Made by a program: the position numbers and the translations under genes. This document shows positions 54,046-62,896 of a stretch of 64,000 bases of DNA, piece after piece (within the stretch, counting starts at the first letter, position 1; every line of letters begins with the position of its first letter). Below the pieces are notes generated by a model. That model did not search any database, had not been told where the DNA came from, and saw nothing but the letters and a program-made list of their open reading frames with translations. The DNA is from an uncultured Anaerolineaceae bacterium (GTDB taxonomy: Bacteria > Chloroflexota > Anaerolineae > Anaerolineales > Anaerolineaceae). Location of the stretch: assembly GCA_927443345.1 (NCBI GenBank), contig CAKMKJ010000046.1, positions 1-64,000 on the forward strand, given 5' to 3'.

Positions 54046-54239
54046 TGTCTCAGCTTGACAGCTCAATATCAGAATGAATGGATGGACTGGTGAAGATACG
54101 AGCAAAGACAATTTCAAGTACGACCCCAATTGATTGTTCATTTATGCTGCATCCAACCCATATGTTTAATATCGGGGAATTGGTAATTTTCCATGCCAAT
54201 TCCGCGTTTTTTTAATCCATCAGCCTCTCAGGAGTGAAT
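54046..54239 (+). promoter_or_regulatory. Long leader with possible attenuator
   Basis: The leader has an intrinsic-terminator shape just before fdrA: GGAATTGG (54176-54183) with CCAATTCC (54196-54203), then T7 at 54207-54213. An upstream CCAATT (54126-54131) could pair with the AATTGG arm as an antiterminator. A 19-codon frame (ATG 54073, no strong ribosome site) ends inside this segment. It could be a metabolite-responsive leader, but no known riboswitch class was recognised. Confidence 0.5.
54176..54213 (+). terminator. Leader terminator/attenuator hairpin
   Basis: An 8-bp stem with a 12-base loop followed by T7, 26 bases before the fdrA ATG. In front of, rather than after, an operon it suggests regulated termination. 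Confidence 0.65.
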
Positions 54240-55970
54240 ATGCCAATAATTAAAACTGAAATTCGACGTGGTGTTTATATAGATTCGGCAAAACTGATGA
54301 AATTACAACGTTCATTAGGTGAATTTGCAGGAATATTGGATACGGGTGTCATCATGGGAACGGACTCCAACAAGGAACTGCTCTCTCATATTGGTTTAAC
54401 CTCCCCGGAAATTTTGGCTTCAAAACCTGACGAGTTGGTCATTGCAATAAAAGCCGATGATGAAAAATCTGCTGATTTTGCGCTTTCAAAAGTGGATGAA
54501 CTGCTCGCAGCCAGAAAAGGCAACCAGGATCAAGATTATCAACCCCGCAGCCTTGAAACCGCCGCAGGCATGCTGCCCGACGCAAATTGGGTCATCATTT
54601 CTGTTGCCGGTCGCTATGCTGGTGGTGTAACCCGAGAAGCCTTACGCTTGGGCAAACATGTGCATCTCTTCAGCGATAATGTATCCATAGAAGAAGAAAT
54701 TGAACTTAAAAAAGAAGCCAGAGAACTCGGTTTATTGGTCATGGGTCCTGACTGCGGAACCGCCATGATTGGCGGTATGGGTCTGGCTTTTGCCAATAAA
54801 ATCCGTCTCGGACCAATTGGCATCGTCGCAGCAGCTGGAACCGGTTTGCAGCAGGTCGCCTGCCGCATCCATCAATTAGGCAGCGGCATCACTTCTGGCA
54901 TTGGCACCGGCGGCAAAGACCTTTCAGAAAAAGTCGGCGCCATCACTTTCTTAATGGCGCTTGAAGTACTGGCTCGTGATCCAGACACCAAAGTAATTGT
55001 GCTTACCTCGAAACCGCCCTCACCTAAAGTTGCTGAAGAAGTCTTAAAGAAAGCCAGAAAAGCTGGCAAACCGGTTGTCATCAACTTTATCGCCCGCCCC
55101 GTCACCACCCTTCGCGATGGCAACCTGTTCTTTGCCACCGGCCTGGATGATGCTGCCCGTCTGGCAGTAGAACTCACCAATAATCCGCCCAAAATCGGCA
55201 GCGATATTGATGTCGATCTGAAGCTCTTCAAACCTGAACAAAAATACTTACGTGGTCTTTTCTCAGGCGGAACCCTGGCCTATGAAGCGCAATACATTCT
55301 GGCAGGTTATCTACCCAAAGTATGGGCAAACTCTCCTCTCAATAAAGAAAACAAGATGGAAAACTCCCTGGTCAGCCAGGAACATTCCATTATTGATCTT
55401 GGAGAAGACGAATTCACCGTCGGCCGCCTGCATCCCATGATGGATAATGAACTGCGCATCCGCAGATTGTATGAAGAAGCTAAAGACCCTGAAGTGGCCG
55501 TGATCATGCTGGATGTGGTCATCGGATATGGTTCTCACCCCAACCCCTCCAGCGAAATTGCTCCCGCAATTAAAAAATGTTTGGATGATGCTAAAAAAGC
55601 TAACCGATATCTCGAAATCGTTTGTGTAGTCACCGGAACAGATGAAGACCCACAAAACTTCGATGAACAGGTAAAACTCTTGAAAGATGCCGGTGCATGG
55701 GTTGATCCCAGCAACGAAGTCGTCGTTCGCCGCATTGGCCGCATCTTGCGCGCGCTCGCTGAACGCGATTCAGAAGATATCGCTGCAATTGGAAAACCCG
55801 TCGACCTTGACTCGTTAAAGAAACCGATGCAAGCCATCAATGTTGGTTTGGAATCTTTCTCTGAAAACTTGAAAGACCAGAACGCTCCGCACGTGCAAGT
55901 AGATTGGAAGCCCCCTGCCGGTGGAAACGAAAAACTTGCCGGGATTCTGGAAAGAATGAAAAAACTTTAA
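54240..55970 (+). CDS. fdrA: FdrA-family acyl-CoA synthetase-like carbamoyltransferase subunit
   Basis: A 576-residue protein related to succinyl-CoA synthetase alpha. It has the FdrA N-terminal region (VYIDSAKLMKLQRSLGEFAG, MGTDSNKELLSHIGL), then the nucleotide/CoA-like domain with MGPDCGTAMIGGMGLAF, GIVAAAGTGLQQVACRIHQLG and GIGTGGKDLSEKVGA, and a second domain about 330-530 including FSGGTLAYEAQYIL. In E. coli, FdrA (AllF), DUF1116 (AllG) and DUF2877 (AllH) together form oxamate carbamoyltransferase, which yields carbamoyl phosphate. Here the partner DUF1116 follows by 48 bases. ATG 54240 is preferred over GTG 54234 because AGGAG overlaps the latter. Confidence 0.85.
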   Translation: MPIIKTEIRRGVYIDSAKLMKLQRSLGEFAGILDTGVIMGTDSNKELLSHIGLTSPEILASKPDELVIAIKADDEKSADFALSKVDELLAARKGNQDQDYQPRSLETAAGMLPDANWVIISVAGRYAGGVTREALRLGKHVHLFSDNVSIEEEIELKKEARELGLLVMGPDCGTAMIGGMGLAFANKIRLGPIGIVAAAGTGLQQVACRIHQLGSGITSGIGTGGKDLSEKVGAITFLMALEVLARDPDTKVIVLTSKPPSPKVAEEVLKKARKAGKPVVINFIARPVTTLRDGNLFFATGLDDAARLAVELTNNPPKIGSDIDVDLKLFKPEQKYLRGLFSGGTLAYEAQYILAGYLPKVWANSPLNKENKMENSLVSQEHSIIDLGEDEFTVGRLHPMMDNELRIRRLYEEAKDPEVAVIMLDVVIGYGSHPNPSSEIAPAIKKCLDDAKKANRYLEIVCVVTGTDEDPQNFDEQVKLLKDAGAWVDPSNEVVVRRIGRILRALAERDSEDIAAIGKPVDLDSLKKPMQAINVGLESFSENLKDQNAPHVQVDWKPPAGGNEKLAGILERMKKL

Positions 55971-56018
55971 CTATTCATTGTTGAGACATCCTAGACACTA
56001 TTATCTGGAGGATTTAAT

Positions 56019-57266
56019 ATGGCAATTGATATTGACAAAGCAAATGCAACAGTCGTTGAACGATTTATGGAAGCCCGCCCAGTAGCAACCACTCTGGCCA
56101 AGGCTATAGAAGTTGTTCCCGGTTTTCGCGAAAATATGCTTCTACACGCTGGTCCCCCCGTCACCTGGGAACGTATGTCCGGTCCAATGAAGGGTGCCAT
56201 GATTGGTGCTTTACTCTTCGAAGGCAAAGCAAAATCCGCTGAAGAAGCCGAGAAAATGCTCGCTGGCGGCAAGATTGAATTTTCACCAAATCACGAACAT
56301 ATGTGCACCGGCCCGATGGCTGGCGTAATTTCACCCTCCATGCTCGTTTATGAAATTGAAAATAAAACTCACGGCATCAAATGCTTCTCCAATTTAAACG
56401 AAGGCCGTGGTAAAGTATTACGCATGGGCGCATACAGCCAGGATGTGTTGGATAAACTGAGCTGGATGGAATCTACCCTCGGCCCCACCGTTAAAGCCGC
56501 ACTCGAAGCCATGGGCGGCATTGATATCCGCGCTATCCTTTCAAAAGCCATGCACATGGGTGACGACGGCCATAACCGCCTGGATGCTGCTTCGGTTCTC
56601 TGGACTACCCAACTAGCTCCCTGGATTGCCAAAACCGCCAATAATACTGATACTGCCTTTGAAGTCATCAAATTCCTTGGCGAAAATGCTCTCAGCATCT
56701 TGAACCCTGTTATGGCTGGCTGCAAGACCATGACCGCTGCAGGACATAACATTGAGGGCAGCACTATCGTCACCATCATGGCCCGCAACGGCACTGACTG
56801 GGGCATCAAGGTTAGTGGTTTAGGTGACCAATGGTTTACTGCCCAATCACCCATCGTTAAATCCTTGTACTTCCCCGGTTTCACCGAAGCAGACGCCTGC
56901 CGTGATATTGGCGACAGCGTGATCACCGAAACAGCCGGCATTGGCGGTTTCGCCATGGCCAACTCTCCTGCACTGGTCACCTTCATTGGCGGCGTTCCCA
57001 AAGACGCCATTAATACCACACTCGATATGTACGAAATTACCTATGCAGAACACAAGCAGTTCACCATTCCTTTGCTTGACTTCCGCGGCACCCCGACCGG
57101 TGTCGATATCCGCAAAGTGGTTGAAAAACAGATCGCGCCTCGTGTCAACACTGGCGTCGCTCATAAAGACCCCGGTGTGGGTCAGGTTGGCGCTGGTGTG
57201 GCATCTGCTCCGATGAGTTTATTCGAAGACGCTCTCGTCGCCTTCGCAGAAAAATATAACATCTAA
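56019..57266 (+). CDS. DUF1116 (YlbE/AllG-like) protein
   Basis: A 415-residue DUF1116 protein, a partner of FdrA. Typical stretches are WERMSGPMKGAMIGALLFEG, HEHMCTGPMAGVISPSM, KVLRMGAYSQDVLDKLSW, MGDDGHNRLDAAS and NGTDWGIKVSGLGDQWFTAQ. In the E. coli oxamate carbamoyltransferase this family is an essential subunit; its own chemistry is not established. It lies between FdrA and the double-cyclase gene, with the CTGGAGG ribosome site. The third subunit of the E. coli system (DUF2877) is not found in this window. Role here: probably part of a carbamoyl- or acyl-transfer step. Confidence 0.87.
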   Translation: MAIDIDKANATVVERFMEARPVATTLAKAIEVVPGFRENMLLHAGPPVTWERMSGPMKGAMIGALLFEGKAKSAEEAEKMLAGGKIEFSPNHEHMCTGPMAGVISPSMLVYEIENKTHGIKCFSNLNEGRGKVLRMGAYSQDVLDKLSWMESTLGPTVKAALEAMGGIDIRAILSKAMHMGDDGHNRLDAASVLWTTQLAPWIAKTANNTDTAFEVIKFLGENALSILNPVMAGCKTMTAAGHNIEGSTIVTIMARNGTDWGIKVSGLGDQWFTAQSPIVKSLYFPGFTEADACRDIGDSVITETAGIGGFAMANSPALVTFIGGVPKDAINTTLDMYEITYAEHKQFTIPLLDFRGTPTGVDIRKVVEKQIAPRVNTGVAHKDPGVGQVGAGVASAPMSLFEDALVAFAEKYNI

Positions 57267-57296
57267 TTTATTCTAAATATTTTAACGGAGGTTAAC

Positions 57297-58964
57297 ATGG
57301 ATCGTGAAAATTTTATCAAGATGATGAGTGAAGCCAAGCTGTATGACCTGACCCAGGACTGCAGTATCTTTACACCGCCTCATCCACATGAAAAATCACT
57401 TGAAGTTCACTTCTTCAAACGCGTCACCGGTGCCTATGGCGGCGGTCAAGGCGCGAATGGTCAAATTTTAAACTGGAGCAATACCGTTGGAACCCACCTC
57501 GTTGGCGAACGTGCTTTCAATTCAGGCGGACGTGCCATCGCGGATATCCCCCTCACCGAATTGAACGGCCCCGGCGTTATTGCCGACATTTCTGACCTCG
57601 TCTCTGATTACAGCATTTACACCCCCGAAATGATCATGTCAAAGGTTGAAGTCAAAAAAGGCGATATTCTGATCATCAATACCGGCTATCACAAGTATTC
57701 ATGGGATCAGCCCAAAGTCAGCAACAAAAAAGCTCAGGGCGGCGTTGAATCCATGGAATTCGGTTTCCTGGTTCGCCACCCCGGCCCCTCTCTCAGCTTC
57801 TACCAATGGGCCATTGATATGAAATTGAAAGTCATCGGCGTGGATTGCGGCGCTGCAGAGCACCCCATGAACACCCCGATCCGCCGCTGGCACGAAAATC
57901 ACTTCAAATTGGCCGAAGCCAAACTTCAAAAAGAAACCGGCAAGTCTTGGGATGACACCTATCCCCAGGGCGAATACTACCAAATGACCCATATCGATAT
58001 GCCCAAAGCTCACGTTCTGTTAGCTGAAGCCATCGTTGGTGACATCGACAAACTGAAAAACAAACGTGCATGGATTCAGATCATGCCGATCCCCTACATG
58101 GAAGTCGAAACAGCCTGGTCTCGTGTCTCAGCGCTCACCGCCCCTGATGGCATGAGCGATGATGAATTCTTCAAGGCCATGGAAAAATCAGAGATGATTG
58201 ATATGACCGTGCCCTTCAGCGTTCAGACCCCGCAATGGTTGAACTATGTTCCCCTGAGTGTCACCTATACCAAACGTGTTGGTGGTCAGTACTTCGGCAT
58301 GGGCCGCAATGGCTCCATCTGCAATGCCAGCATCCACCTCGGCACTCATATGGATGGCGAGAAACACTTCTTCCCCAACGGACGCACCATCGGTGAAGTC
58401 CCCCTGAAAGAATGGGTCGGCCCTGGCGTGATCGCAGATATTTCTAAATTGGTCAGCGATGCCAGCGTTTACACTCCCCAGATGATCATGGACCAGGTTG
58501 AAGTTCGCAAGGGCGACATTTTGATCATCAAGACCGGCTGGAACAAATACGGCTGGTGCAGCAAAGAATCAGATGAATTCCGCTATATGGTAAAACATCC
58601 AGGTCCCTCAGCAGACTTCTCTAAATGGTGTGTTGACATGGATATCAAATGGATTGGTGTGGATGCTGTGTCTGCCGATCACCCCATGAACACCATTATG
58701 CGCATCTGGCACCCCAAGACCTTTGCAGAAGCCAATGCCAAATTAATCAAAGACTTCGGCAAAGATTGGGATGAAATGTATCCGATGGATGATTTCTACC
58801 AGGATATGCACCTCAACCTCTTCTCTAAAACCATCGTGCATGCTGAAAACCTTGCCGGTGATCTCGCCAACGCCAAGAGCGGACGCTACTACATCGGTTG
58901 TTGGCTTCAGAAAGCAATGGAAGCCGAATCGATGTGGGGCCGCTTTGTAGCCTTCAAAGAGTAG
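57297..58964 (+). CDS. Tandem cyclase-family hydrolase with a degenerate N-terminal domain
   Basis: A 555-residue protein made of two copies of the cyclase fold (kynurenine formamidase and isatin hydrolase family), residues about 10-275 and 295-550. Domain 2 keeps the metal motif H347-x-G-T-H351-x-D353 and H357, and later H462 and E517. In domain 1 the same positions are T63, H67, V69 and A73, so three of the four motif residues are lost, although H189 and E244 remain. Thus domain 2 is probably the hydrolase and domain 1 structural or regulatory. Family enzymes hydrolyse amides and imides, some in rings. With FdrA and a molybdenum hydroxylase it may open an oxidised nucleobase ring. CGGAGG is the ribosome site. 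Confidence 0.85.
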   Translation: MDRENFIKMMSEAKLYDLTQDCSIFTPPHPHEKSLEVHFFKRVTGAYGGGQGANGQILNWSNTVGTHLVGERAFNSGGRAIADIPLTELNGPGVIADISDLVSDYSIYTPEMIMSKVEVKKGDILIINTGYHKYSWDQPKVSNKKAQGGVESMEFGFLVRHPGPSLSFYQWAIDMKLKVIGVDCGAAEHPMNTPIRRWHENHFKLAEAKLQKETGKSWDDTYPQGEYYQMTHIDMPKAHVLLAEAIVGDIDKLKNKRAWIQIMPIPYMEVETAWSRVSALTAPDGMSDDEFFKAMEKSEMIDMTVPFSVQTPQWLNYVPLSVTYTKRVGGQYFGMGRNGSICNASIHLGTHMDGEKHFFPNGRTIGEVPLKEWVGPGVIADISKLVSDASVYTPQMIMDQVEVRKGDILIIKTGWNKYGWCSKESDEFRYMVKHPGPSADFSKWCVDMDIKWIGVDAVSADHPMNTIMRIWHPKTFAEANAKLIKDFGKDWDEMYPMDDFYQDMHLNLFSKTIVHAENLAGDLANAKSGRYYIGCWLQKAMEAESMWGRFVAFKE

Positions 58965-58975
58965 TTGTTTTTATC

Positions 58976-59015
58976 ATAGACCTTCAGGTAAAGTCAGTTC
59001 TTCCTGAAGGTCTAT
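58976..59015 (+). terminator. Strong hairpin between the cyclase and hydroxylase genes
   Basis: A perfect 13-bp stem (58976-58988 with 59003-59015) with a 14-base loop. No clear T-run follows, so it may protect or process the mRNA rather than terminate. It splits the operon into two blocks. Confidence 0.55.
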
Positions 59016-59054
59016 CAAGTTAAAATGTTACTTGTTTTTCGGTTAAAATTGTTG

Positions 59055-59078
59055 GCAATCGACTCATATGGCGATTGC
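59055..59078. repeat. Inverted repeat upstream of the hydroxylase genes
   Basis: GCAATCG (59055-59061) and CGATTGC (59072-59078), perfect 7-bp arms, 10-base centre, 30 bases before the FAD-subunit ATG. Could be an operator or an mRNA stem. No clear promoter is seen in 59016-59107. Confidence 0.4.
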
Positions 59079-59107
59079 AATCCTCAATTTCAGGAGGCTA
59101 GAAATTA

Positions 59108-59989
59108 ATGAAGCCAGCACAATTTGATTATTTTGCCCCTGCCAGTGTTGAAGAAGCACTCGACAAACTGGCTGAACTGGGTTACGACGGTAAAGTTTTG
59201 GCAGGCGGACAAAGTTTGATCGCTGCCATGAACTTCCGCATGGCCAGACCGGGAGCTTTGGTTGACCTAAACAACATTCCAGAACTCTCTTTTATTAAAC
59301 CTACTGCAGATGGCGGTTTGGCAATTGGCACCATGACCCGTGTTCACACTGTTGAGCACAGTCCCGAAGTTATCAAACGCTTCCCCTTGCTGCCAGAAGT
59401 TGCACATTATATTGGGCACGCCCAGATTCGCCGACGCGGTTCGTTTGGCGGCGCTATTGCGCATGCCGACCCATCAGGACAGCTACCGGGTATCGCAAAA
59501 GTGATGAATGCCAAATGCCTAATCCGCTCAAAAGACAAAGAAGACCGCTGGGTAGATGCCGCTGATCTGATCATCGGCCCATTCATGACCGTGATCGAAT
59601 ATGAAGATCTTTTAACCGAAGTTGTCCTGCCTCCCAATCCTCCGCGGACGGGAAGCAGCTACCAACAAGTTGCCCGCCAACATGGCGGCTACGCCCTGGC
59701 GGCCTGTGCCAGCGTCTTAACTCTGGACGAGAAAAATCAATGCCAGGACGCACGCCTGATCTTAATGGGCGTTGGTGAAATGCCAATCTTGTCTGACAAG
59801 ATTAAAGAAATTCTGATCGGCCAGGAACCCACTGAAGCAGCCTTCAAAACAGTTGGTGAAGCGGTGCAGTCAGAGATTGACCCCTCAACCGATTTGAATG
59901 GAACCGCTGAATATCGGCGTGATCTTATCCGCGTGTTGGTGCCGCGCTCCCTCGCCTTATCTTTGGAACGCGCAAAAAAAGGAAGTTAG
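59108..59989 (+). CDS. Molybdenum hydroxylase FAD-binding subunit
   Basis: A 293-residue FAD subunit of the xanthine-dehydrogenase/CoxM type, passing electrons from the iron-sulfur subunit to an acceptor. The flavin motifs are VLAGGQSLIAAMNFRMARP and ARQHG after IGHAQIRRRGSFGGAIAHADPSGQLP. It is the first gene of a FAD, 2Fe-2S, molybdenum subunit order that is typical of CoxMSL-type hydroxylases. AGGAGGC is the ribosome site. The next gene starts one base after its stop, so the subunits are made together. Confidence 0.92.
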   Translation: MKPAQFDYFAPASVEEALDKLAELGYDGKVLAGGQSLIAAMNFRMARPGALVDLNNIPELSFIKPTADGGLAIGTMTRVHTVEHSPEVIKRFPLLPEVAHYIGHAQIRRRGSFGGAIAHADPSGQLPGIAKVMNAKCLIRSKDKEDRWVDAADLIIGPFMTVIEYEDLLTEVVLPPNPPRTGSSYQQVARQHGGYALAACASVLTLDEKNQCQDARLILMGVGEMPILSDKIKEILIGQEPTEAAFKTVGEAVQSEIDPSTDLNGTAEYRRDLIRVLVPRSLALSLERAKKGS

Positions 59990-59990
59990 A

Positions 59991-60473
59991 ATGGCACAAC
60001 TAATAAAGATAAAAGTTACTGTGAACGACACAGTTTATGAACGTGAAGTTGAACCCAGACTTCTGCTGAGTGATTTCATTCGCCACGAACTGGGTCTTTT
60101 TGGAACCCACGTGGGCTGCGAGCACGGCATGTGCGGCGCATGCACCATCCTCTTTGATGGCGAACCAGTTCGTTCATGCTTGATTTTTGCTGTTCAAGCC
60201 AACGGACACGAGATTAAGACTGTTGAATCATTGGGAACCCCCGAACATTTGCATCCATTGCAAGAAGCTTTCAACGAAAAACACGGTTTACAATGCGGAT
60301 TCTGCACACCTGGCATTTTGATGACCGTGGTTCCCTTCCTGGAAGAAAATCCCCATCCATCGGAAGACGAAATTCGAGAAGCCATTGACGGAAACATCTG
60401 CCGCTGCACCGGATATGAAAAGATCATCGAATCCGTTCAGGCAGCCTCAGAAAAAATGTCTTCGGGCAAATAG
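59991..60473 (+). CDS. Molybdenum hydroxylase [2Fe-2S] subunit
   Basis: A 160-residue two-cluster iron-sulfur subunit. The plant-ferredoxin-like domain holds GCEHGMCGACTILFDGEPVRSC (four Cys, residues about 42-63, written here as GCEHGMCGAC and RSC), and the helical domain holds QCGFCTPG and CRCTGYE for the second cluster. It conveys electrons between molybdenum site and FAD. ATG 59991 with GGAAG is preferred to the upstream frame within the FAD gene. Confidence 0.93.
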   Translation: MAQLIKIKVTVNDTVYEREVEPRLLLSDFIRHELGLFGTHVGCEHGMCGACTILFDGEPVRSCLIFAVQANGHEIKTVESLGTPEHLHPLQEAFNEKHGLQCGFCTPGILMTVVPFLEENPHPSEDEIREAIDGNICRCTGYEKIIESVQAASEKMSSGK

Positions 60474-60493
60474 TGAAGGATAGAGGTGATACA

Positions 60494-62842
60494 GTGACTG
60501 GAAAATACTTTGGTCAACCTGTTCTAAGACTTGAAGACAAGCATCTGCTTACCGGCAGAGCCAAGTTTTGTGACGATATCGTAATCCCTGGCATGCTGCA
60601 CGCTGCCTTCTTGCGCAGTGACTATGCACATGCCATTATCAAGAATATTGACGTAACCGAAGCCCGCAAACACCCCGGTGTTGTGGCAGTCTATACCGCC
60701 GAAGACATGGGCGATTACTGGAAGCTCGGCCCCCTGCAAGTGCCCCCGCCTTTTGCCATCAAGGGTGCTCAATTCAACGCACGAACATTACCCCCAATCG
60801 CAAAGGGCAAAGTGAGATTCTCTGGTGAACCCATTGCTGTGGTCATTGCCGAATCTCGCTACATTGCAGAAGATGCATGTGAAGACATCATTTTCGATGC
60901 AGAACCCCTGCCAGCCGTGATTGATCTTGAAAAAGCATGGGAAGACACCTCCGTGCTCGTGCATGATGATCTCCCCTCAAACATGGCGGCCCTGGTCAAA
61001 CAAGAATCCGGCGATTACGAAGCTGCCAAGAAACAGGCAGATGTTGTTGTTTCTCATCGCTATGTAGCCGATCATGTTGCCGGTGCAGCCATGGAAAACC
61101 GCGGTTTCGTGGTCAACTGGGATGAACGCACCCAGGAAATGACCGTCTGGGCTGGTACCCAGGCTCCCCTTCCTCTGCGCAGCGCCATTGCCGGCCGCAT
61201 GGGGTTGGTCGAAAACCAGGTACGCGTCATCACCCCTTACATTGGAGGCGGTTTTGGCCCCAAAGTGATGACCTCTCAGGCAGATGATGTACTGCTGCCC
61301 TGGATCTCAATGAAATTGAACCGCCCCATCAAATGGATTGAAGACCGCCGCGAGAACTTTTTAGCCACCACATCCGAACGGGATCAGGTGCATCACTGCG
61401 AAATGGCCCTCAAGAACGACGGCACCATTCTGGGTTTCAAAGATATCTTCTATCACAACACCGGTGCTTACGATCCTTATGGCATGACGGTTCCCCTCAA
61501 CACTCAGACTCATACGGTCAGCAATTACCGTGTTCCCAACTTCTACACCGAAATCCGCATGGTCTTCACCAACGAAATGGTGGTTACCCCCGTTCGCGGC
61601 GCTGGACGTTCTGAAGGCGTTTTCGTCATGGAACGTATGATGGATCTGGCCGCCAGAGAACTCAAGATGGATCCGGTCGAAATTCGTTTGAAGAACTTGC
61701 TCAAAAAAGAAGAATTTCCGCTCAATACCGGCGTCATTGGCCAGGACTTTGTGGTCGGTGTTCTTGACAGCGGTGATTACAAGAACAACCTTGAAAAATG
61801 CATCCAAATGATTGATTACGAGAAGTTTCGCAATGAAATTCAACCCAAGGCCCGCAAAGAAGGCAAACACCTGGGCATTGGTGTGGTCACATTCACAGAA
61901 GGCACGGCGGTTGGTCCTTATGAAGGCGCTCGTGTCACCGTTGGCAACAATGGCAAGGTCAGCGTTGCTACCGGTTACAGCACCCAGGGGCAGGGACACT
62001 TCACCGTGTTCGCACAAATCGTTGCAGAACAACTCAATGTCAAAGTTGAAGATGTTAGAGTCATCACCGGCGACACAGGCCACTTCCATTGGGGAGCAGG
62101 CACCTTCGCCAGCCGCGGCGCCACCATCGCCGGTTCGGCCATCAACAGTGCGGCAGTTTTGGTACGCGAGAAAATCTTCGCCACTGCTGCCAAGTTACTT
62201 GATGTACCTGAAGACCAGGTGGAACTCTGCGAAGGATCCGTCTGTGTCAAAGGACACCCCGAAAAATCAGTCTCTCTGGGCGATCTGGCAGGTAAAGCCA
62301 ACCCCATGCGCGGCGCTGTTGAAGCGGATGTCAAACCCGGCCTCGAAGCCACCGCTTACTACGCTCCTCCTCATGGCGCCACAGGCTCTGGTGCTTGCGC
62401 CATGATCGTGGATGTTGACCCTGAGACCTGTAAAGTTAATATTGAACGCTTCGTACTCGTGCACGATTGCGGTACGGTGATCAATCCCCTATTACTCGAA
62501 GGTCAAATTCAAGGCGGCGTCTCAATGGGAATCGGCAATGCTTTCTATGAAAAGATGGTCTATGACGAAAACGGACAGTTAATGACCGCATCCTTCATGG
62601 ATTATCTGATGCCGCAAGCCACGGATATGCCCAAAAGAATGGAAATTGGTCACAACGTACATCCCAGCCCGCTTAACACGCTTGGACTCAAAGGTGTTGG
62701 TGAAGCCGGTGCACTGCCGCCTCCCCCTGCCTTCTGCCAGGCAGTAGAAGACGCTTTGTATGAATATGACCTGGATTTAACCGAATCCAATCTCAACCCG
62801 TCATTGCTCTATAAATTCAAAAATGAAGCGACAAAAAGGTAA
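60494..62842 (+). CDS. Molybdenum hydroxylase large (molybdopterin) subunit
   Basis: A 782-residue catalytic subunit of the xanthine-dehydrogenase/CoxL superfamily, which hydroxylates a carbon next to nitrogen, or an aldehyde, using water. Cofactor motifs are PYIGGGFGPK and TFASRGATIAGSA, and the catalytic Glu is E737 in KGVGEAGALPPPP. The active-site loop reads VRGAGRSEGVFVMER, like xanthine/aldehyde enzymes, and lacks the VAYRCSFR segment with the CO dehydrogenase Cys; it should not be a CO dehydrogenase. GTG 60494 is chosen because GAGGTGAT is seven bases upstream; GTG 60473, overlapping the previous stop, is the alternative. Substrate probably a heterocycle brought by the NCS2 permease. 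Confidence 0.92.
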   Translation: MTGKYFGQPVLRLEDKHLLTGRAKFCDDIVIPGMLHAAFLRSDYAHAIIKNIDVTEARKHPGVVAVYTAEDMGDYWKLGPLQVPPPFAIKGAQFNARTLPPIAKGKVRFSGEPIAVVIAESRYIAEDACEDIIFDAEPLPAVIDLEKAWEDTSVLVHDDLPSNMAALVKQESGDYEAAKKQADVVVSHRYVADHVAGAAMENRGFVVNWDERTQEMTVWAGTQAPLPLRSAIAGRMGLVENQVRVITPYIGGGFGPKVMTSQADDVLLPWISMKLNRPIKWIEDRRENFLATTSERDQVHHCEMALKNDGTILGFKDIFYHNTGAYDPYGMTVPLNTQTHTVSNYRVPNFYTEIRMVFTNEMVVTPVRGAGRSEGVFVMERMMDLAARELKMDPVEIRLKNLLKKEEFPLNTGVIGQDFVVGVLDSGDYKNNLEKCIQMIDYEKFRNEIQPKARKEGKHLGIGVVTFTEGTAVGPYEGARVTVGNNGKVSVATGYSTQGQGHFTVFAQIVAEQLNVKVEDVRVITGDTGHFHWGAGTFASRGATIAGSAINSAAVLVREKIFATAAKLLDVPEDQVELCEGSVCVKGHPEKSVSLGDLAGKANPMRGAVEADVKPGLEATAYYAPPHGATGSGACAMIVDVDPETCKVNIERFVLVHDCGTVINPLLLEGQIQGGVSMGIGNAFYEKMVYDENGQLMTASFMDYLMPQATDMPKRMEIGHNVHPSPLNTLGLKGVGEAGALPPPPAFCQAVEDALYEYDLDLTESNLNPSLLYKFKNEATKR

Positions 62843-62896
62843 ATCAGGTAAAACATCACCTTTGAATTACAAAGAAAAACAAAAAAGGAGGCCCAA

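Noticed and set aside
54073-54132. 19-codon leader peptide before fdrA
   Set aside because: No good ribosome site and no run of regulatory codons; kept only as a remark on the leader.
61361-62089. 242-codon minus-strand frame inside the molybdenum subunit
   Set aside because: Antisense of a strongly conserved gene, with no domain or ribosome site.
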